A stretch of DNA of 64,000 nucleotides. Source: Microcosmobacter sp040493455. GTDB taxonomy: Bacteria > Bacteroidota > Bacteroidia > Flavobacteriales > Flavobacteriaceae. Made by a program: the position numbers and the translations under genes. A model generated the notes under the pieces. The model did not search any database and was not told where the DNA came from. It saw only the letters and a list, made by a program, of their open reading frames with translations. The DNA lies in contig NZ_JANFDA010000002.1 in the NCBI RefSeq assembly GCF_040493455.1, forward strand, positions 62,001 to 126,000, in the 5' to 3' direction. Shown piece after piece: positions 1 through 8,826 of the stretch (the first letter of the stretch is position 1; every line of letters starts with the position of its first letter).

Positions 1-1187
1 CCCCTTTTATCGATGAAAATGTTTTAGAAGAAGTCAAAGATTCTTTGGTTTCTGGATGGATTACAACGGGTCCAAAGGTCAAGAAACTCGAAGACCTTGT
101 TTGCCAATATACTTCAGCTCAAAAAACACTTTGTGTCAATTCAGCCACTTCTGGATTACTATTATCCTTAGCATGGTATGATATCGGTCAAGGTGACGAA
201 GTGATTATCCCTGCTTACACATATGCCGCTACTGCTCTTGCAGTAATGCATGTTGGAGCAACACCAGTTATGGTAGATACCGAAGCGGATTTTAATATCT
301 CAGTAAGTGCTATTGAAAATGCTATAACAGAGCGTACTAAAGCGGTTATTCCTGTAGACATTGCTGGGTGGCCTTGTGATTATGATGCCATTATGAAGGT
401 TATTGAAGCTAAGAAAAGTATTTTTAAGCCAAATAGTAAGAATCAAGAGAAGCTTGGTAGAATTTTGTGCCTATCCGATTCTGCACATTCTATAGGCGCT
501 GAATATGATGGAAAGAAAATAGGGTGTATAAGCGACATAACAGTCTTTTCGTTTCATGCTGTAAAGAATGTAACTACTGCTGAAGGAGGTGCAATTTGTA
601 TTAATCTACCTCTGCCCTTTAATAATGAGGAAGAATATCAATTCTTAAGGTGTAATGCGCTTAACGGCCAGACCAAAGATGCTTTTACAAAATCTAAAGC
701 GGGTTCTTGGCGATACGATATTATCTATCAAGGCTATAAAATTAATATGCCAGACGTATTAGCTGCAATTGGTGTAGCACAAATGCCTACTTATTTTGAA
801 GAGGTATTACCTCAAAGAAAAGACATATATGAATTTTATAGGTCTTTTTTTCAAAATAAATCATGGGCTATTTTACCTCCATATGTGAGTGAAGATAAAA
901 TTTCCTCGTGTCATTTGTATGCTTTGCGTATTAAGGATGCAACCGAAGCTCAAAGAGATGAAATTATAGAAAAGATATCTGCTAAAGGCGTAGCTGTGAA
1001 TGTACATTTTCAACCACTACCCTTACTATCCTTATTCAAGCAAAAAGGATTTGATATCGCTGATTACCCGGTGGCTTACAATAACTATAAGTCCGAAATC
1101 TCTTTACCTATATACCCTCAATTATCTAAAGAGGAATTACAGTATATAGTAGATAGTGTATCTTCTGCTGTGGAATCTACATTATGA
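1..1187 (+). CDS. DegT/DnrJ/EryC1/StrS-family sugar aminotransferase (5' end cut by window edge)
   Basis: PLP-dependent transaminase of the DegT/StrS family, which aminates keto-sugar nucleotides for surface polysaccharide synthesis. The reading frame stays open to base 3, where it reads PFIDENVLEEVKDSL before the TTG at 45, so the gene begins outside the window and that TTG is not a start. The Schiff-base lysine is in SFHAVKNVTTAEGG (Lys codon at 564-566). SDSAHSIGAEYDG supplies the cofactor-binding Asp region. The gene overlaps the next one by 4 bp (ATGA), so they are probably translated together. The exact sugar substrate cannot be read from the sequence. Family call is firm, substrate open. 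Confidence 0.88.
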   Translation, partial: PFIDENVLEEVKDSLVSGWITTGPKVKKLEDLVCQYTSAQKTLCVNSATSGLLLSLAWYDIGQGDEVIIPAYTYAATALAVMHVGATPVMVDTEADFNISVSAIENAITERTKAVIPVDIAGWPCDYDAIMKVIEAKKSIFKPNSKNQEKLGRILCLSDSAHSIGAEYDGKKIGCISDITVFSFHAVKNVTTAEGGAICINLPLPFNNEEEYQFLRCNALNGQTKDAFTKSKAGSWRYDIIYQGYKINMPDVLAAIGVAQMPTYFEEVLPQRKDIYEFYRSFFQNKSWAILPPYVSEDKISSCHLYALRIKDATEAQRDEIIEKISAKGVAVNVHFQPLPLLSLFKQKGFDIADYPVAYNNYKSEISLPIYPQLSKEELQYIVDSVSSAVESTL

Positions 1188-1774
1188 TGAAACGATTATT
1201 TGATATTGTTTTTTCAAGTATAGGATTGATTTTAACTGCACCTATCCTACTCATTATTGCTATACTTATTAAGCTCGACTCTAAAGGCCCTGTGTTCTAT
1301 AAGCAAGTAAGAGTTGGGAAACATGACAAGGATTTCAAGATATTTAAGTTCCGGACAATGCATGTAGACTCTGATCGGTTGGGATTATTGACCGTTGGTG
1401 ATAGAGATCCAAGAGTCACTAAAGTTGGTTATACATTGAGAAAATATAAACTTGATGAGCTACCTCAACTGATAAATGTTTTTTTAGGAAATATGAGTTT
1501 TGTTGGACCTAGACCAGAAGTAAGAAAGTATGTTGATATGTATTCTGAATCTGATAAGGAAATACTAAATGTGAAGCCAGGTATTACAGATTATGCTTCT
1601 ATAAAGTATAGAGACGAAGCTGAAGTAATGAAAGCATCGGATAATCCTGAAGAAACCTACATCAATGATATCATGCCAGAGAAAATAAAGCTAAATAAGG
1701 TTTATATTGAAAACTACAGTCTTGTTACAGATATAAAGATTATTTTATTGACGTTCAAAGCAATTCTATCTTAA
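1184..1774 (+). CDS. Initiating sugar-phosphate transferase (small monotopic phosphoglycosyl transferase, PglC/WcaJ type)
   Basis: Bacterial sugar transferase family. It moves a sugar-1-phosphate from a nucleotide sugar to undecaprenyl phosphate at the inner membrane, the priming step of polysaccharide or glycan assembly. The 196-aa length matches the minimal catalytic form without extra N-terminal membrane segments. One hydrophobic re-entrant helix spans about residues 7-29, followed by FKFRTMH. The catalytic Asp-Glu pair is in KLDELPQL (D91-E92), then the family signature MSFVGPRPE. Two adjacent ATGs (1184, 1187) could start it. Placed between an aminotransferase and a deacetylase, it likely primes an amino-sugar glycan, possibly with a diacetyl-bacillosamine-type sugar (inference). 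Confidence 0.9.
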   Translation: MMKRLFDIVFSSIGLILTAPILLIIAILIKLDSKGPVFYKQVRVGKHDKDFKIFKFRTMHVDSDRLGLLTVGDRDPRVTKVGYTLRKYKLDELPQLINVFLGNMSFVGPRPEVRKYVDMYSESDKEILNVKPGITDYASIKYRDEAEVMKASDNPEETYINDIMPEKIKLNKVYIENYSLVTDIKIILLTFKAILS

Positions 1775-1787
1775 TTGAATACATAGT

Positions 1788-2765
1788 ATGAATGGACAAT
1801 TTGTAATATCATTAGACTTTGAAAAGTTTTGGGGCATTTTCGATAGCAAGTCTCTAGAAAGCTACGAACAGAACCTAAATGCTGTAGATGCTATTGTGGA
1901 TAGGTTAATAACACTATCTGATAAGTATAATGTAAAGTTGACTTTTGCCACCGTCGGCTTTTTGTTTCACGATTCAAAAAAGGCACTCTTAGAGCATATC
2001 CCAAATATAAAACCAGAATACAAAAACCCTAAGCACAGTCCTTATAGTTTAATTGATGAGGTTCCTGATACTGCTGGTTCTAATAGTGTATATTTTGCTT
2101 TAGATTCAATAAAGAACATCAGAGATAATGGTAATCATGAAATAGGCACACACACTTATTGTCATTACTACTGTTTAGAGGAAGATCAGACTCTATCTCA
2201 ATTTGAAGCTGATATAAAGATGGCTGTTAAGGCTGGAAACGATTTAGGCATCCCAATTAAGAGTATAGTATTTCCAAGAAATCAGATCAATGTGTCCTAT
2301 CTGGATATATGTAAGACACACGGAATTATTGCTTATAGAGGTTATGAAAATCATACTATTTATGAGCCACGACCTTACAAAGAGTCTAAGAAGACTTTGC
2401 ATAGGATAATGCGTATAATTGATGCTTACTTCAATATTACTGGTAATCATATCTACGAGCTATCACAACTGGCTGATGATAATATTGTAAATATTCCTTC
2501 TAGTTATTTCTTAAGACCATATTCTGCAAAATTCGGTTTCCGAGAACCATTCAAGTTAAGACGAGTCAAGAATGGTATGGCCCAAGCAGCAAAGGAAAGA
2601 AAGTTATATCATCTTTGGTTTCATCCTCATAATTTTGGAAATAACATTGATGAGAACTTTAAAAATTTTGAAAGCATTTTAAAAACATATAAAATGCTAC
2701 AAAGCAAATACAATTTTGAAAGCAGCACGATGTCATCCTTAGCTGAGAAAATAAGTGCACAATAG
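1788..2765 (+). CDS. Polysaccharide deacetylase-like (NodB-fold) protein
   Basis: Carries the landmarks of a NodB-homology domain: an early Asp (ISLDFEKFWG, D10), an H-x3-H metal pair in GTHTYCHYY (H122, H126), a conserved FPRNQIN segment, and a late His in LWFHPHNF. Such enzymes remove N-acetyl groups from amino sugars in polysaccharides or lipid-linked glycans. There is no signal peptide, so a cytoplasmic or membrane-face role is more likely than secretion. It starts 13 bp after the sugar transferase in the same direction. Substrate unknown. Confidence 0.78.
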   Translation: MNGQFVISLDFEKFWGIFDSKSLESYEQNLNAVDAIVDRLITLSDKYNVKLTFATVGFLFHDSKKALLEHIPNIKPEYKNPKHSPYSLIDEVPDTAGSNSVYFALDSIKNIRDNGNHEIGTHTYCHYYCLEEDQTLSQFEADIKMAVKAGNDLGIPIKSIVFPRNQINVSYLDICKTHGIIAYRGYENHTIYEPRPYKESKKTLHRIMRIIDAYFNITGNHIYELSQLADDNIVNIPSSYFLRPYSAKFGFREPFKLRRVKNGMAQAAKERKLYHLWFHPHNFGNNIDENFKNFESILKTYKMLQSKYNFESSTMSSLAEKISAQ

Positions 2766-2870
2766 TTTTAGCTTATCATCGACTTAAGCGTAAGGCTTAT
2801 CGAAAAGATTAGTGATTATATACGATAGATACATATTAGTTATACATTTATATCATCAAATAACCACCCA

Positions 2871-3572
2871 ATGTTCAAAAAAGAAAACCTCAATTATATC
2901 ATTCTTTTTGCCTTAGGCTTATTATCAATATTGTTTATAGCCTTTAGTACAGAAGCGTTTGCTTATAAAATAACTCGAGAAGATGGCGTCATAGAAAATA
3001 TCACTGCAATATTTTATCTGGCAGGATTTATTGTTGGTGTTATTACAATCTTTAAGACCAAAAAGATGTTGTTACCAATAGCTTGGACATTAATGTGCTT
3101 CATTTTTCTTGGTGAAGAAACTAGCTGGTTTCAGAGGATTTTTAACTATTCTGTAGAATCTGTAGAAAGTGTAAACGCTCAGAATGAATTCAATCTGCAC
3201 AACCTTTCAATCTTTGAAGGTGATGATTTATTTGTAGATGGAAAGATTAGCAGACAAGGTGTTATTAACTTTTTAAAGTCCACTCAGAATATCTTTAGGA
3301 TTTTCTTCTTTGGTTATTTCTTAATCATTCCGATACTAATGTCATTGTCTGGAAAAATAAAACGACTAGTGGAGAAATTGGGTTACATTAAACCCTCTCC
3401 TCTATTCATTTTTTCAATTATCGTAGTATTTGGATTGTCATTCATTCTTGCAATCTATTCTGACTTAGATAAGAAAATGTCTTTTGCAGAAACCAGAGAA
3501 ATGCTTTATGCATTCTTCATCTTTATGTATATATGGATATATGTAAGAGTTCTAAGACCTAAAACTGCTTAA
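2871..3572 (+). CDS. Multi-pass membrane protein of unknown function
   Basis: I do not recognise a named family. The 233-aa protein has about five or six hydrophobic segments (near residues 9-27, 46-62, 66-82, 141-160, 176-195, 210-226) and a conserved-looking acidic/aromatic motif LGEETSWFQRIF after the third segment. The soluble stretch at about 95-135 (AQNEFNLHNLSIFEGDD...) should face one side of the membrane. It lies inside the polysaccharide locus in the same direction as its neighbours, so a role in surface glycan synthesis or export is possible, but only by position. Confidence 0.7.
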   Translation: MFKKENLNYIILFALGLLSILFIAFSTEAFAYKITREDGVIENITAIFYLAGFIVGVITIFKTKKMLLPIAWTLMCFIFLGEETSWFQRIFNYSVESVESVNAQNEFNLHNLSIFEGDDLFVDGKISRQGVINFLKSTQNIFRIFFFGYFLIIPILMSLSGKIKRLVEKLGYIKPSPLFIFSIIVVFGLSFILAIYSDLDKKMSFAETREMLYAFFIFMYIWIYVRVLRPKTA

Positions 3573-3574
3573 GG

Positions 3575-4795
3575 TTAATCAGCTTTAGTAAGCATTAGTT
3601 TATTCACTTCGCCTATAGCATAATATGCACCAGATGCATTATCCTTATAGCAGGTAATAGCATCTACCTTTTCGGGATTTAAGTATAGGTACTGATACAA
3701 TGCATATCTTAAGCTTGCGTAACCTTCATCTTGTAAATTGATTATTTCCTTGTTATTGCTATCAAATTTGGACTCAAGCTTTTCAATATTATAGGCTTGT
3801 ATTGTGAAATCCTGCTTGTTCTTCAGCTTAAACTTCAACTGTGTATACAAACGATTCACCTTTTTATCTCTCAAATATTGCTTCAGCTTAAAATACTTGG
3901 CATAGTAGTTAGCCGTTAAAGATGCTTTAAGCGATTTAGAATCGTACAAAATATGACACTGATAATCATAATCATGGTTGGTCCATCTGTCCTTATAAAT
4001 ATATTCTCCTTTTGAAAAATCGTAAACATTGTAGCCATTCTCAAAACACCATTGCATTAACTTAATAATACTCGTATGTCCTAGATTATAGCGCATGTAA
4101 TCAATATCGAAAGAAGTAATTGCGAAAAGTAATATTGAATCGCTCAAGAAACTAAATGATATCCCAATAGGCATATCCTTATTATAAATGGCAGTCATAA
4201 CAGCTTCCTTGTTAACTACCATCTTATACATAAGATCATAATAATAATCCCATTTAGAAACGATATTATTATCCAAGCCCAGAGAGCCAAAACGTCTCTG
4301 CAGGTTCTTCTTTAAAAATTTGCAAAGTGTCTCATACTCATCCGTAGAAATATCGCCATGGAATATTTTATAGCTTATATCGAAGTTGGCCTCTAGCCTA
4401 CTTATGTTTCTCCTATACTTATAGCGGCTTTTGGACTTAAACTGTGCACTAAAAAAAGCATCAAAAGTTTCAAATTCGGCTAGTTGAGACGTAAACCCCT
4501 TATATTGTCGTACCGTTTTGGTCTTTAAGGCATTATTATTCCCCGCTTCTATTTCGAAGTAACTAGGAACATCATAGATTATAAAGGTCTTTCCTTTATA
4601 GTCTTTCTCATCAGCATTAATACTATAGTAGTTACCATTGGTAATATTCTTACCAATGTTCACCAAAGTACTATTTGACTTTTTGTAAAACTTAACACCC
4701 TGAATACTTTTATAGTTAACAGATGATTTAGAGCCATTAAAATGCTCGGACCAAACGTCCTGAAATGTAGGTTGGTTAAAAGGGTGTTTATTCAT
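3575..4795 (-). CDS. GNAT-like acyltransferase (BioF2/CelD-type, Acetyltransf_6)
   Basis: 406-aa protein whose middle part fits the GNAT-type fold of the BioF2-like/CelD family: a basic stretch KSKSRYKYRRNISRLE (about 122-137), a predicted acyl-CoA region AIYNKDMPIGISFSF, then the typical NLGHTSIIKLMQWCFENG and YDFSKGEYIYKDRW. Members modify cell-surface sugars or peptides with acyl groups. It is the only minus-strand gene in the polysaccharide locus and faces away from the aminotransferase at 4985. Substrate not inferable. Confidence 0.72.
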   Translation of the reverse strand: MNKHPFNQPTFQDVWSEHFNGSKSSVNYKSIQGVKFYKKSNSTLVNIGKNITNGNYYSINADEKDYKGKTFIIYDVPSYFEIEAGNNNALKTKTVRQYKGFTSQLAEFETFDAFFSAQFKSKSRYKYRRNISRLEANFDISYKIFHGDISTDEYETLCKFLKKNLQRRFGSLGLDNNIVSKWDYYYDLMYKMVVNKEAVMTAIYNKDMPIGISFSFLSDSILLFAITSFDIDYMRYNLGHTSIIKLMQWCFENGYNVYDFSKGEYIYKDRWTNHDYDYQCHILYDSKSLKASLTANYYAKYFKLKQYLRDKKVNRLYTQLKFKLKNKQDFTIQAYNIEKLESKFDSNNKEIINLQDEGYASLRYALYQYLYLNPEKVDAITCYKDNASGAYYAIGEVNKLMLTKAD

Positions 4796-4984
4796 GAAAT
4801 ACTTTTCGATAAAAGTAAAAAAATAATACTATGGGAATTGTCAAAACCGACTAAATACACTATAAAATAGATTAAACTTTATATTTTTAATCCGTAAAAT
4901 TAAAGAACGTAGAAATGAGCTATTTATCGTATTTATTTGAATTTTTAGATTAAATAAATCATTTTTACCATTAATCAAACTTGG
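4796..4984. other. AT-rich intergenic region between divergent genes
   Basis: 189 bp between the minus-strand acyltransferase and the plus-strand aminotransferase. Both promoters of this divergent pair must lie here or just inside the genes, but I find no clean TAnnTTTG element, no inverted repeat and no small coding frame beyond a dozen codons. Confidence 0.5.
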
Positions 4985-6112
4985 ATGAAAGAAAGAATAT
5001 GGTTGTCGCCTCCTGATATTACAGGGAAAGAGTTAGACTATATAAAGGATGCTTTTTCATCGAATTGGATTGCCCCAATAGGACCTCACCTTAATAAGTT
5101 CGAAGAAACTTTTGAGTCCCTCTTAGGGCACAACAAATATACCGTGGCATTAAACTCTGGCACTGCTGCTATACATATAGCCTTGCGATTGCTTAATGTC
5201 GGTAACGATGATGAGGTAATCTGCCAGACCAAGACGTTTATAGGATCTGTGAATCCTGTATTATATGTTGGTGCAAAACCAATATTTGTAGATAGTGAAT
5301 TAGAAAGTTGGAACATGTGTCCAGAATTATTAGATAACGCTATAAAAGACCGATTGCAAAAAACTGGCAAATTGCCTAAAGCCATTATTATGGTTTGCAT
5401 CTACGGTATGCCTTATAAGGTTGAAGACATTCACGCTGTTGCAGAATCATACGGTATTCCTGTGATTGAAGATAGTGCTGAAGCCTTAGGTAGTACCTAT
5501 AACAATAGACAATGTGGCACTTTTGGCGATATGTCTATATTCTCATTCAATGGTAATAAAATAATTACGACTTCTGGTGGTGGATTGCTTATTGTGAATT
5601 CCGAAGCTGAAAAAACAGAAGCAATCAAACTTTCTACACAGTACAATTCTAATCCTAAGGATTACACTCATGATAAGATTGGGTACAACTACAGGCTATC
5701 TAATGTATTAGCTGGTATAGGATTAGGACAACTAGAACAACTTGACGAAAAAGTCGCCAAAAAACAAAACAATTATAAAGCTTACCGAGATGCCTTTGAG
5801 GAAATTGAAGCAATACATTTGCAACCAGAGTTAAAGGGTTCTTTTTCAAATAGATGGCTAAATTGTATATTAGTGGACAGTGCTAAGAGCAAATCAGAGC
5901 TTATGCAGCTATTTGAAGACAATAATATAGAAGTAAAAAGCGCATGGAAACCTATGCATTTACAACCTGTATTTAAGGATTATCCGAACTACACAAATGG
6001 CATTTCAGAAGACTTATACAACAGAGGTATATGCCTCCCAAGCGGTACTTCTCTTTCCGAAGAAGATTTAAATAGAATAACCAATTTAGTAACCAACTAT
6101 TATCAATGCTAG
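4985..6112 (+). CDS. DegT/StrS-family sugar aminotransferase (PglE-like)
   Basis: Second PLP transaminase of the locus, 375 aa and apparently full length (ATG at 4985, opening with MKERIWLSPPDITGKEL). VALNSGTAAIHIAL binds the phosphate, VIEDSAEALGSTY holds the cofactor Asp, and FSFNGNKIITTSGGG contains the catalytic Lys. It overlaps the following 4,6-dehydratase gene by 7 bp, which couples the two. This pairing fits the bacillosamine-type route: the dehydratase makes a UDP-4-keto-6-deoxy-GlcNAc and the aminotransferase installs the 4-amino group. Substrate assignment is inference. Confidence 0.88.
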   Translation: MKERIWLSPPDITGKELDYIKDAFSSNWIAPIGPHLNKFEETFESLLGHNKYTVALNSGTAAIHIALRLLNVGNDDEVICQTKTFIGSVNPVLYVGAKPIFVDSELESWNMCPELLDNAIKDRLQKTGKLPKAIIMVCIYGMPYKVEDIHAVAESYGIPVIEDSAEALGSTYNNRQCGTFGDMSIFSFNGNKIITTSGGGLLIVNSEAEKTEAIKLSTQYNSNPKDYTHDKIGYNYRLSNVLAGIGLGQLEQLDEKVAKKQNNYKAYRDAFEEIEAIHLQPELKGSFSNRWLNCILVDSAKSKSELMQLFEDNNIEVKSAWKPMHLQPVFKDYPNYTNGISEDLYNRGICLPSGTSLSEEDLNRITNLVTNYYQC

Positions 6113-8019
6113 ACAAGTACTTAAATAAAACACTACACAAATATGCTTCGAAGTGGCTAATATTAGCCATCGATGTCGCTATTGTTTTATTTAGTTTCTT
6201 CCTGGCTTATGTTATTCGATATAACTTCAAACTAGATTTCGATCCTGTTCAGGTATTGAAGCAGATACCGTTGGTAATTGTAGTGTCAGTGTTATGCTTC
6301 ATGCTGGTTGGCACTCACAAAACAGTAGTCAGATATATTGGGTTTAGAGATGTAGTCAATATTTTCATAGGTGCAAACCTAATAGGTACTGTACTTATTC
6401 TATTTACATACTTAAGTAGAAAGTTTGGCTTTGATAAAAGCTTTGAGATTTCAGGGTCTATTATATACATCAACCTATTGCTCAACCTGCTCTTCTTAAC
6501 AGGTTTCAAATTCTTTATCAAGTCTTACTACAGAAAGCTAATGTTGGAAGGCGTTGGAACCAGTGAAATAGAGAACGTACTAATCTATGGTGCCGGAGAT
6601 TCAGGAATGATTACTTATGAAGCCCTTAGCGGTGACTTAAAGAGTAACCTCAAAGTTGTAGGCTTTGTAGATGATAATGAAGTAAAAGTTGGAAAGAAAA
6701 TCGATCTTCTTAGAGTTTATAGCCCTAAGGAAATAGATGAAGCATTTGTAAAGAACAAAAAGATAAAACAGGTCATTATTTCTATTCAGAATATTGAACC
6801 TATCCTCCTACTTTCTATCATTAATGGTCTTTTTGAGCTTAAAGTCAAAGTTAAGATTGTACCACCAGTAAAAACCTGGATAGATGGTGATCTTAGCGTT
6901 GGGCAAATCAAAGATGTAAATATAGAAGACCTTCTAGGTAGAGAACCAATAGTCATCAACAACCCTGCAGTAATCGATGAATATGACAACAAAGTCATAC
7001 TAATCACTGGAGCAGCTGGTTCTATAGGTAGTGAAATTGCTAGGAAAATTGCTAAGCTTAATTTTAAGAAGCTTGTACTTATTGATAATGCAGAATCCCC
7101 TCTGTATGACATTCAACAAGAATTAAAACAAAAGAATATTGATAATGTTACTTGTATTATAGCAGATGTAAGAAGAAAGAAGTCAAGACTAGATGAAATA
7201 TTCTCTAAGTACAAGCCAGAGATTGTGTTCCATGCAGCAGCTTACAAGCATGTACCTTTAATGGAGACCTATCCACACGAAGCAGTAAGCGTTAATGTCT
7301 TTGGAACCGCTAATATTGCTAACCTGTCGATAAGACATGGTGTAGAAAAGTTTGTACTCATCTCTACGGACAAAGCCGTAAACCCAACCAATGTTATGGG
7401 AGCTACCAAGCGTATTGCCGAGCTCTATGTGAATTGCGTAAAAGGAATGGGTAAAACCAAATTTATTACGACACGATTTGGGAATGTACTCGGTTCTAAT
7501 GGTTCTGTGATTCCTTTGTTCAAAAAACAAATAGAAGCTGGTGGTCCTCTTACAGTTACACACAAGGATGTAACACGCTACTTTATGACAATCCCAGAAG
7601 CTTGCCAGTTAGTATTAGAAGCAGCAACCATGGGGAATGGTGGTGAAATCTTTGTATTTGATATGGGTAAATCCGTAAAAATCTTTGACTTAGCCAAGAA
7701 TATGATCATACTCTCAGGCTTGAGATATCCTGAAGACATTAAGATAAAAATCACTGGTTTAAGACCTGGTGAAAAAATCTACGAAGAGTTACTGGCAAAT
7801 GAAGAAAACACCAAGCCAACATATCATGAAAAAATCATGATTGCAAAATCAAAACATGTAGATATCAGTTCCACGATATCAAAAATTAATGTTTTGTGTG
7901 AAAAAAGTAGCAAATCTCAATTATTCGAATTGGTAGCCTTAATCAAGGATTTAGTTCCTGAGTATGTATCCAACAATTCGAAATTTGAAATATTAGACAA
8001 AAAATCAAATCAACCTTAA
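6106..8019 (+). CDS. Membrane-bound UDP-sugar 4,6-dehydratase (PglF/WbpM/CapD family)
   Basis: 637-aa protein with four N-terminal membrane helices (about 17-150), a first Rossmann-like domain with YGAGDSG near 162, and a C-terminal SDR domain starting at TGAAGSIGSE (about residue 301). The active site has the Met-x3-Lys variant (M431, K435 in TNVMGATKR) rather than Tyr-x3-Lys, which is characteristic of this membrane-anchored dehydratase group. It produces a UDP-4-keto-6-deoxy-HexNAc for amino-sugar synthesis. The ATG at 6106 overlaps the upstream aminotransferase. Function firm at family level. Confidence 0.93.
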   Translation: MLDKYLNKTLHKYASKWLILAIDVAIVLFSFFLAYVIRYNFKLDFDPVQVLKQIPLVIVVSVLCFMLVGTHKTVVRYIGFRDVVNIFIGANLIGTVLILFTYLSRKFGFDKSFEISGSIIYINLLLNLLFLTGFKFFIKSYYRKLMLEGVGTSEIENVLIYGAGDSGMITYEALSGDLKSNLKVVGFVDDNEVKVGKKIDLLRVYSPKEIDEAFVKNKKIKQVIISIQNIEPILLLSIINGLFELKVKVKIVPPVKTWIDGDLSVGQIKDVNIEDLLGREPIVINNPAVIDEYDNKVILITGAAGSIGSEIARKIAKLNFKKLVLIDNAESPLYDIQQELKQKNIDNVTCIIADVRRKKSRLDEIFSKYKPEIVFHAAAYKHVPLMETYPHEAVSVNVFGTANIANLSIRHGVEKFVLISTDKAVNPTNVMGATKRIAELYVNCVKGMGKTKFITTRFGNVLGSNGSVIPLFKKQIEAGGPLTVTHKDVTRYFMTIPEACQLVLEAATMGNGGEIFVFDMGKSVKIFDLAKNMIILSGLRYPEDIKIKITGLRPGEKIYEELLANEENTKPTYHEKIMIAKSKHVDISSTISKINVLCEKSSKSQLFELVALIKDLVPEYVSNNSKFEILDKKSNQP

Positions 8020-8030
8020 AATAACCACAT

Positions 8031-8810
8031 ATGAAACCTTATATCTTTAAAAGAATAGCTTTTTTATTGCTTATAACATCCCTAGCATCTTGTGCGAGTA
8101 GAAAGGAAATTGCTTATTTCCAGGATGAGCCAATAAGTAGTATGAATGTGGAAAATTTGGACACAGAAATAACATACAGAAGCGATGACTTACTTACAAT
8201 AGATGTATCTGCTTTAGATCCAGACGCAGTAAGACCATTCAATCTTCCGGCTGTATCCTATAATGCCTCTAACATTGTAAGTGCTCAAGGAAATTTGAGA
8301 ATGCAAACATATCTTATTGATGTCAATGGTAATATTGAGTTTCCTGTACTAGGAACATTAAGTATTGGTGGCAAAACCAGGACTGAAGCTACTAATTATC
8401 TTAAAGATCTTCTGAAAGAATATGTCAAAGATCCTATTGTGAACATAAGGTTGACCAATTTTACAATCTCTGTTTTAGGTGAAGTTACCAGACCAGGCAC
8501 ATTTACAGTCCTTGATGAACGCATCAGTATTCCTGAAGCCTTAGGTTTGGCTGGAGATCTTACTATCTATGGAAGGCGTGATAATGTCTTCCTGATTCGG
8601 GATGTAGATGGGAAAAAATCGTATGCTAAGATTGACCTTACCTCAATAAACATGGTCAATTCTCCTGTATATTATTTAAAACAAAACGATGTTATTTATG
8701 TCGAACCAAATAAAACCAAGGTGAGGCAATCTAACTTCAACCCTAATAATGCCCAAATAATTTCTGCTGTGGGTATTGTCGCAACAATTGTTGCCATACT
8801 AATACGATAA
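8031..8810 (+). CDS. Wza-type polysaccharide export lipoprotein
   Basis: Outer-membrane polysaccharide export protein. The N-terminus has a lipoprotein signal with lipobox LASC (Cys21). A polysaccharide export (Poly_export) domain follows (YRSDDLLTIDVSALDPDAV at about 49-67 and the IEFPVLGTLSIGGKTR stretch), then an SLBB-like domain (ISVLGEVTRPGTF). A C-terminal hydrophobic helix (about 243-258) resembles the membrane-spanning end of Wza. It starts 11 bp after the dehydratase gene and 16 bp before the Wzc-like kinase, so export and chain control are co-transcribed. Confidence 0.92.
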   Translation: MKPYIFKRIAFLLLITSLASCASRKEIAYFQDEPISSMNVENLDTEITYRSDDLLTIDVSALDPDAVRPFNLPAVSYNASNIVSAQGNLRMQTYLIDVNGNIEFPVLGTLSIGGKTRTEATNYLKDLLKEYVKDPIVNIRLTNFTISVLGEVTRPGTFTVLDERISIPEALGLAGDLTIYGRRDNVFLIRDVDGKKSYAKIDLTSINMVNSPVYYLKQNDVIYVEPNKTKVRQSNFNPNNAQIISAVGIVATIVAILIR

Positions 8811-8826
8811 TTTAAGCTATTAATCA

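Noticed and set aside
45..47. TTG as the start of the first aminotransferase
   Set aside because: The frame continues upstream with family-typical residues to the window edge, so the gene is truncated rather than starting here.
2766..2870. Partial inverted repeat with AGCTTATC/AAGCGTAAGG before the membrane protein gene
   Set aside because: Arms are short and interrupted, with no T-run; not a convincing terminator.
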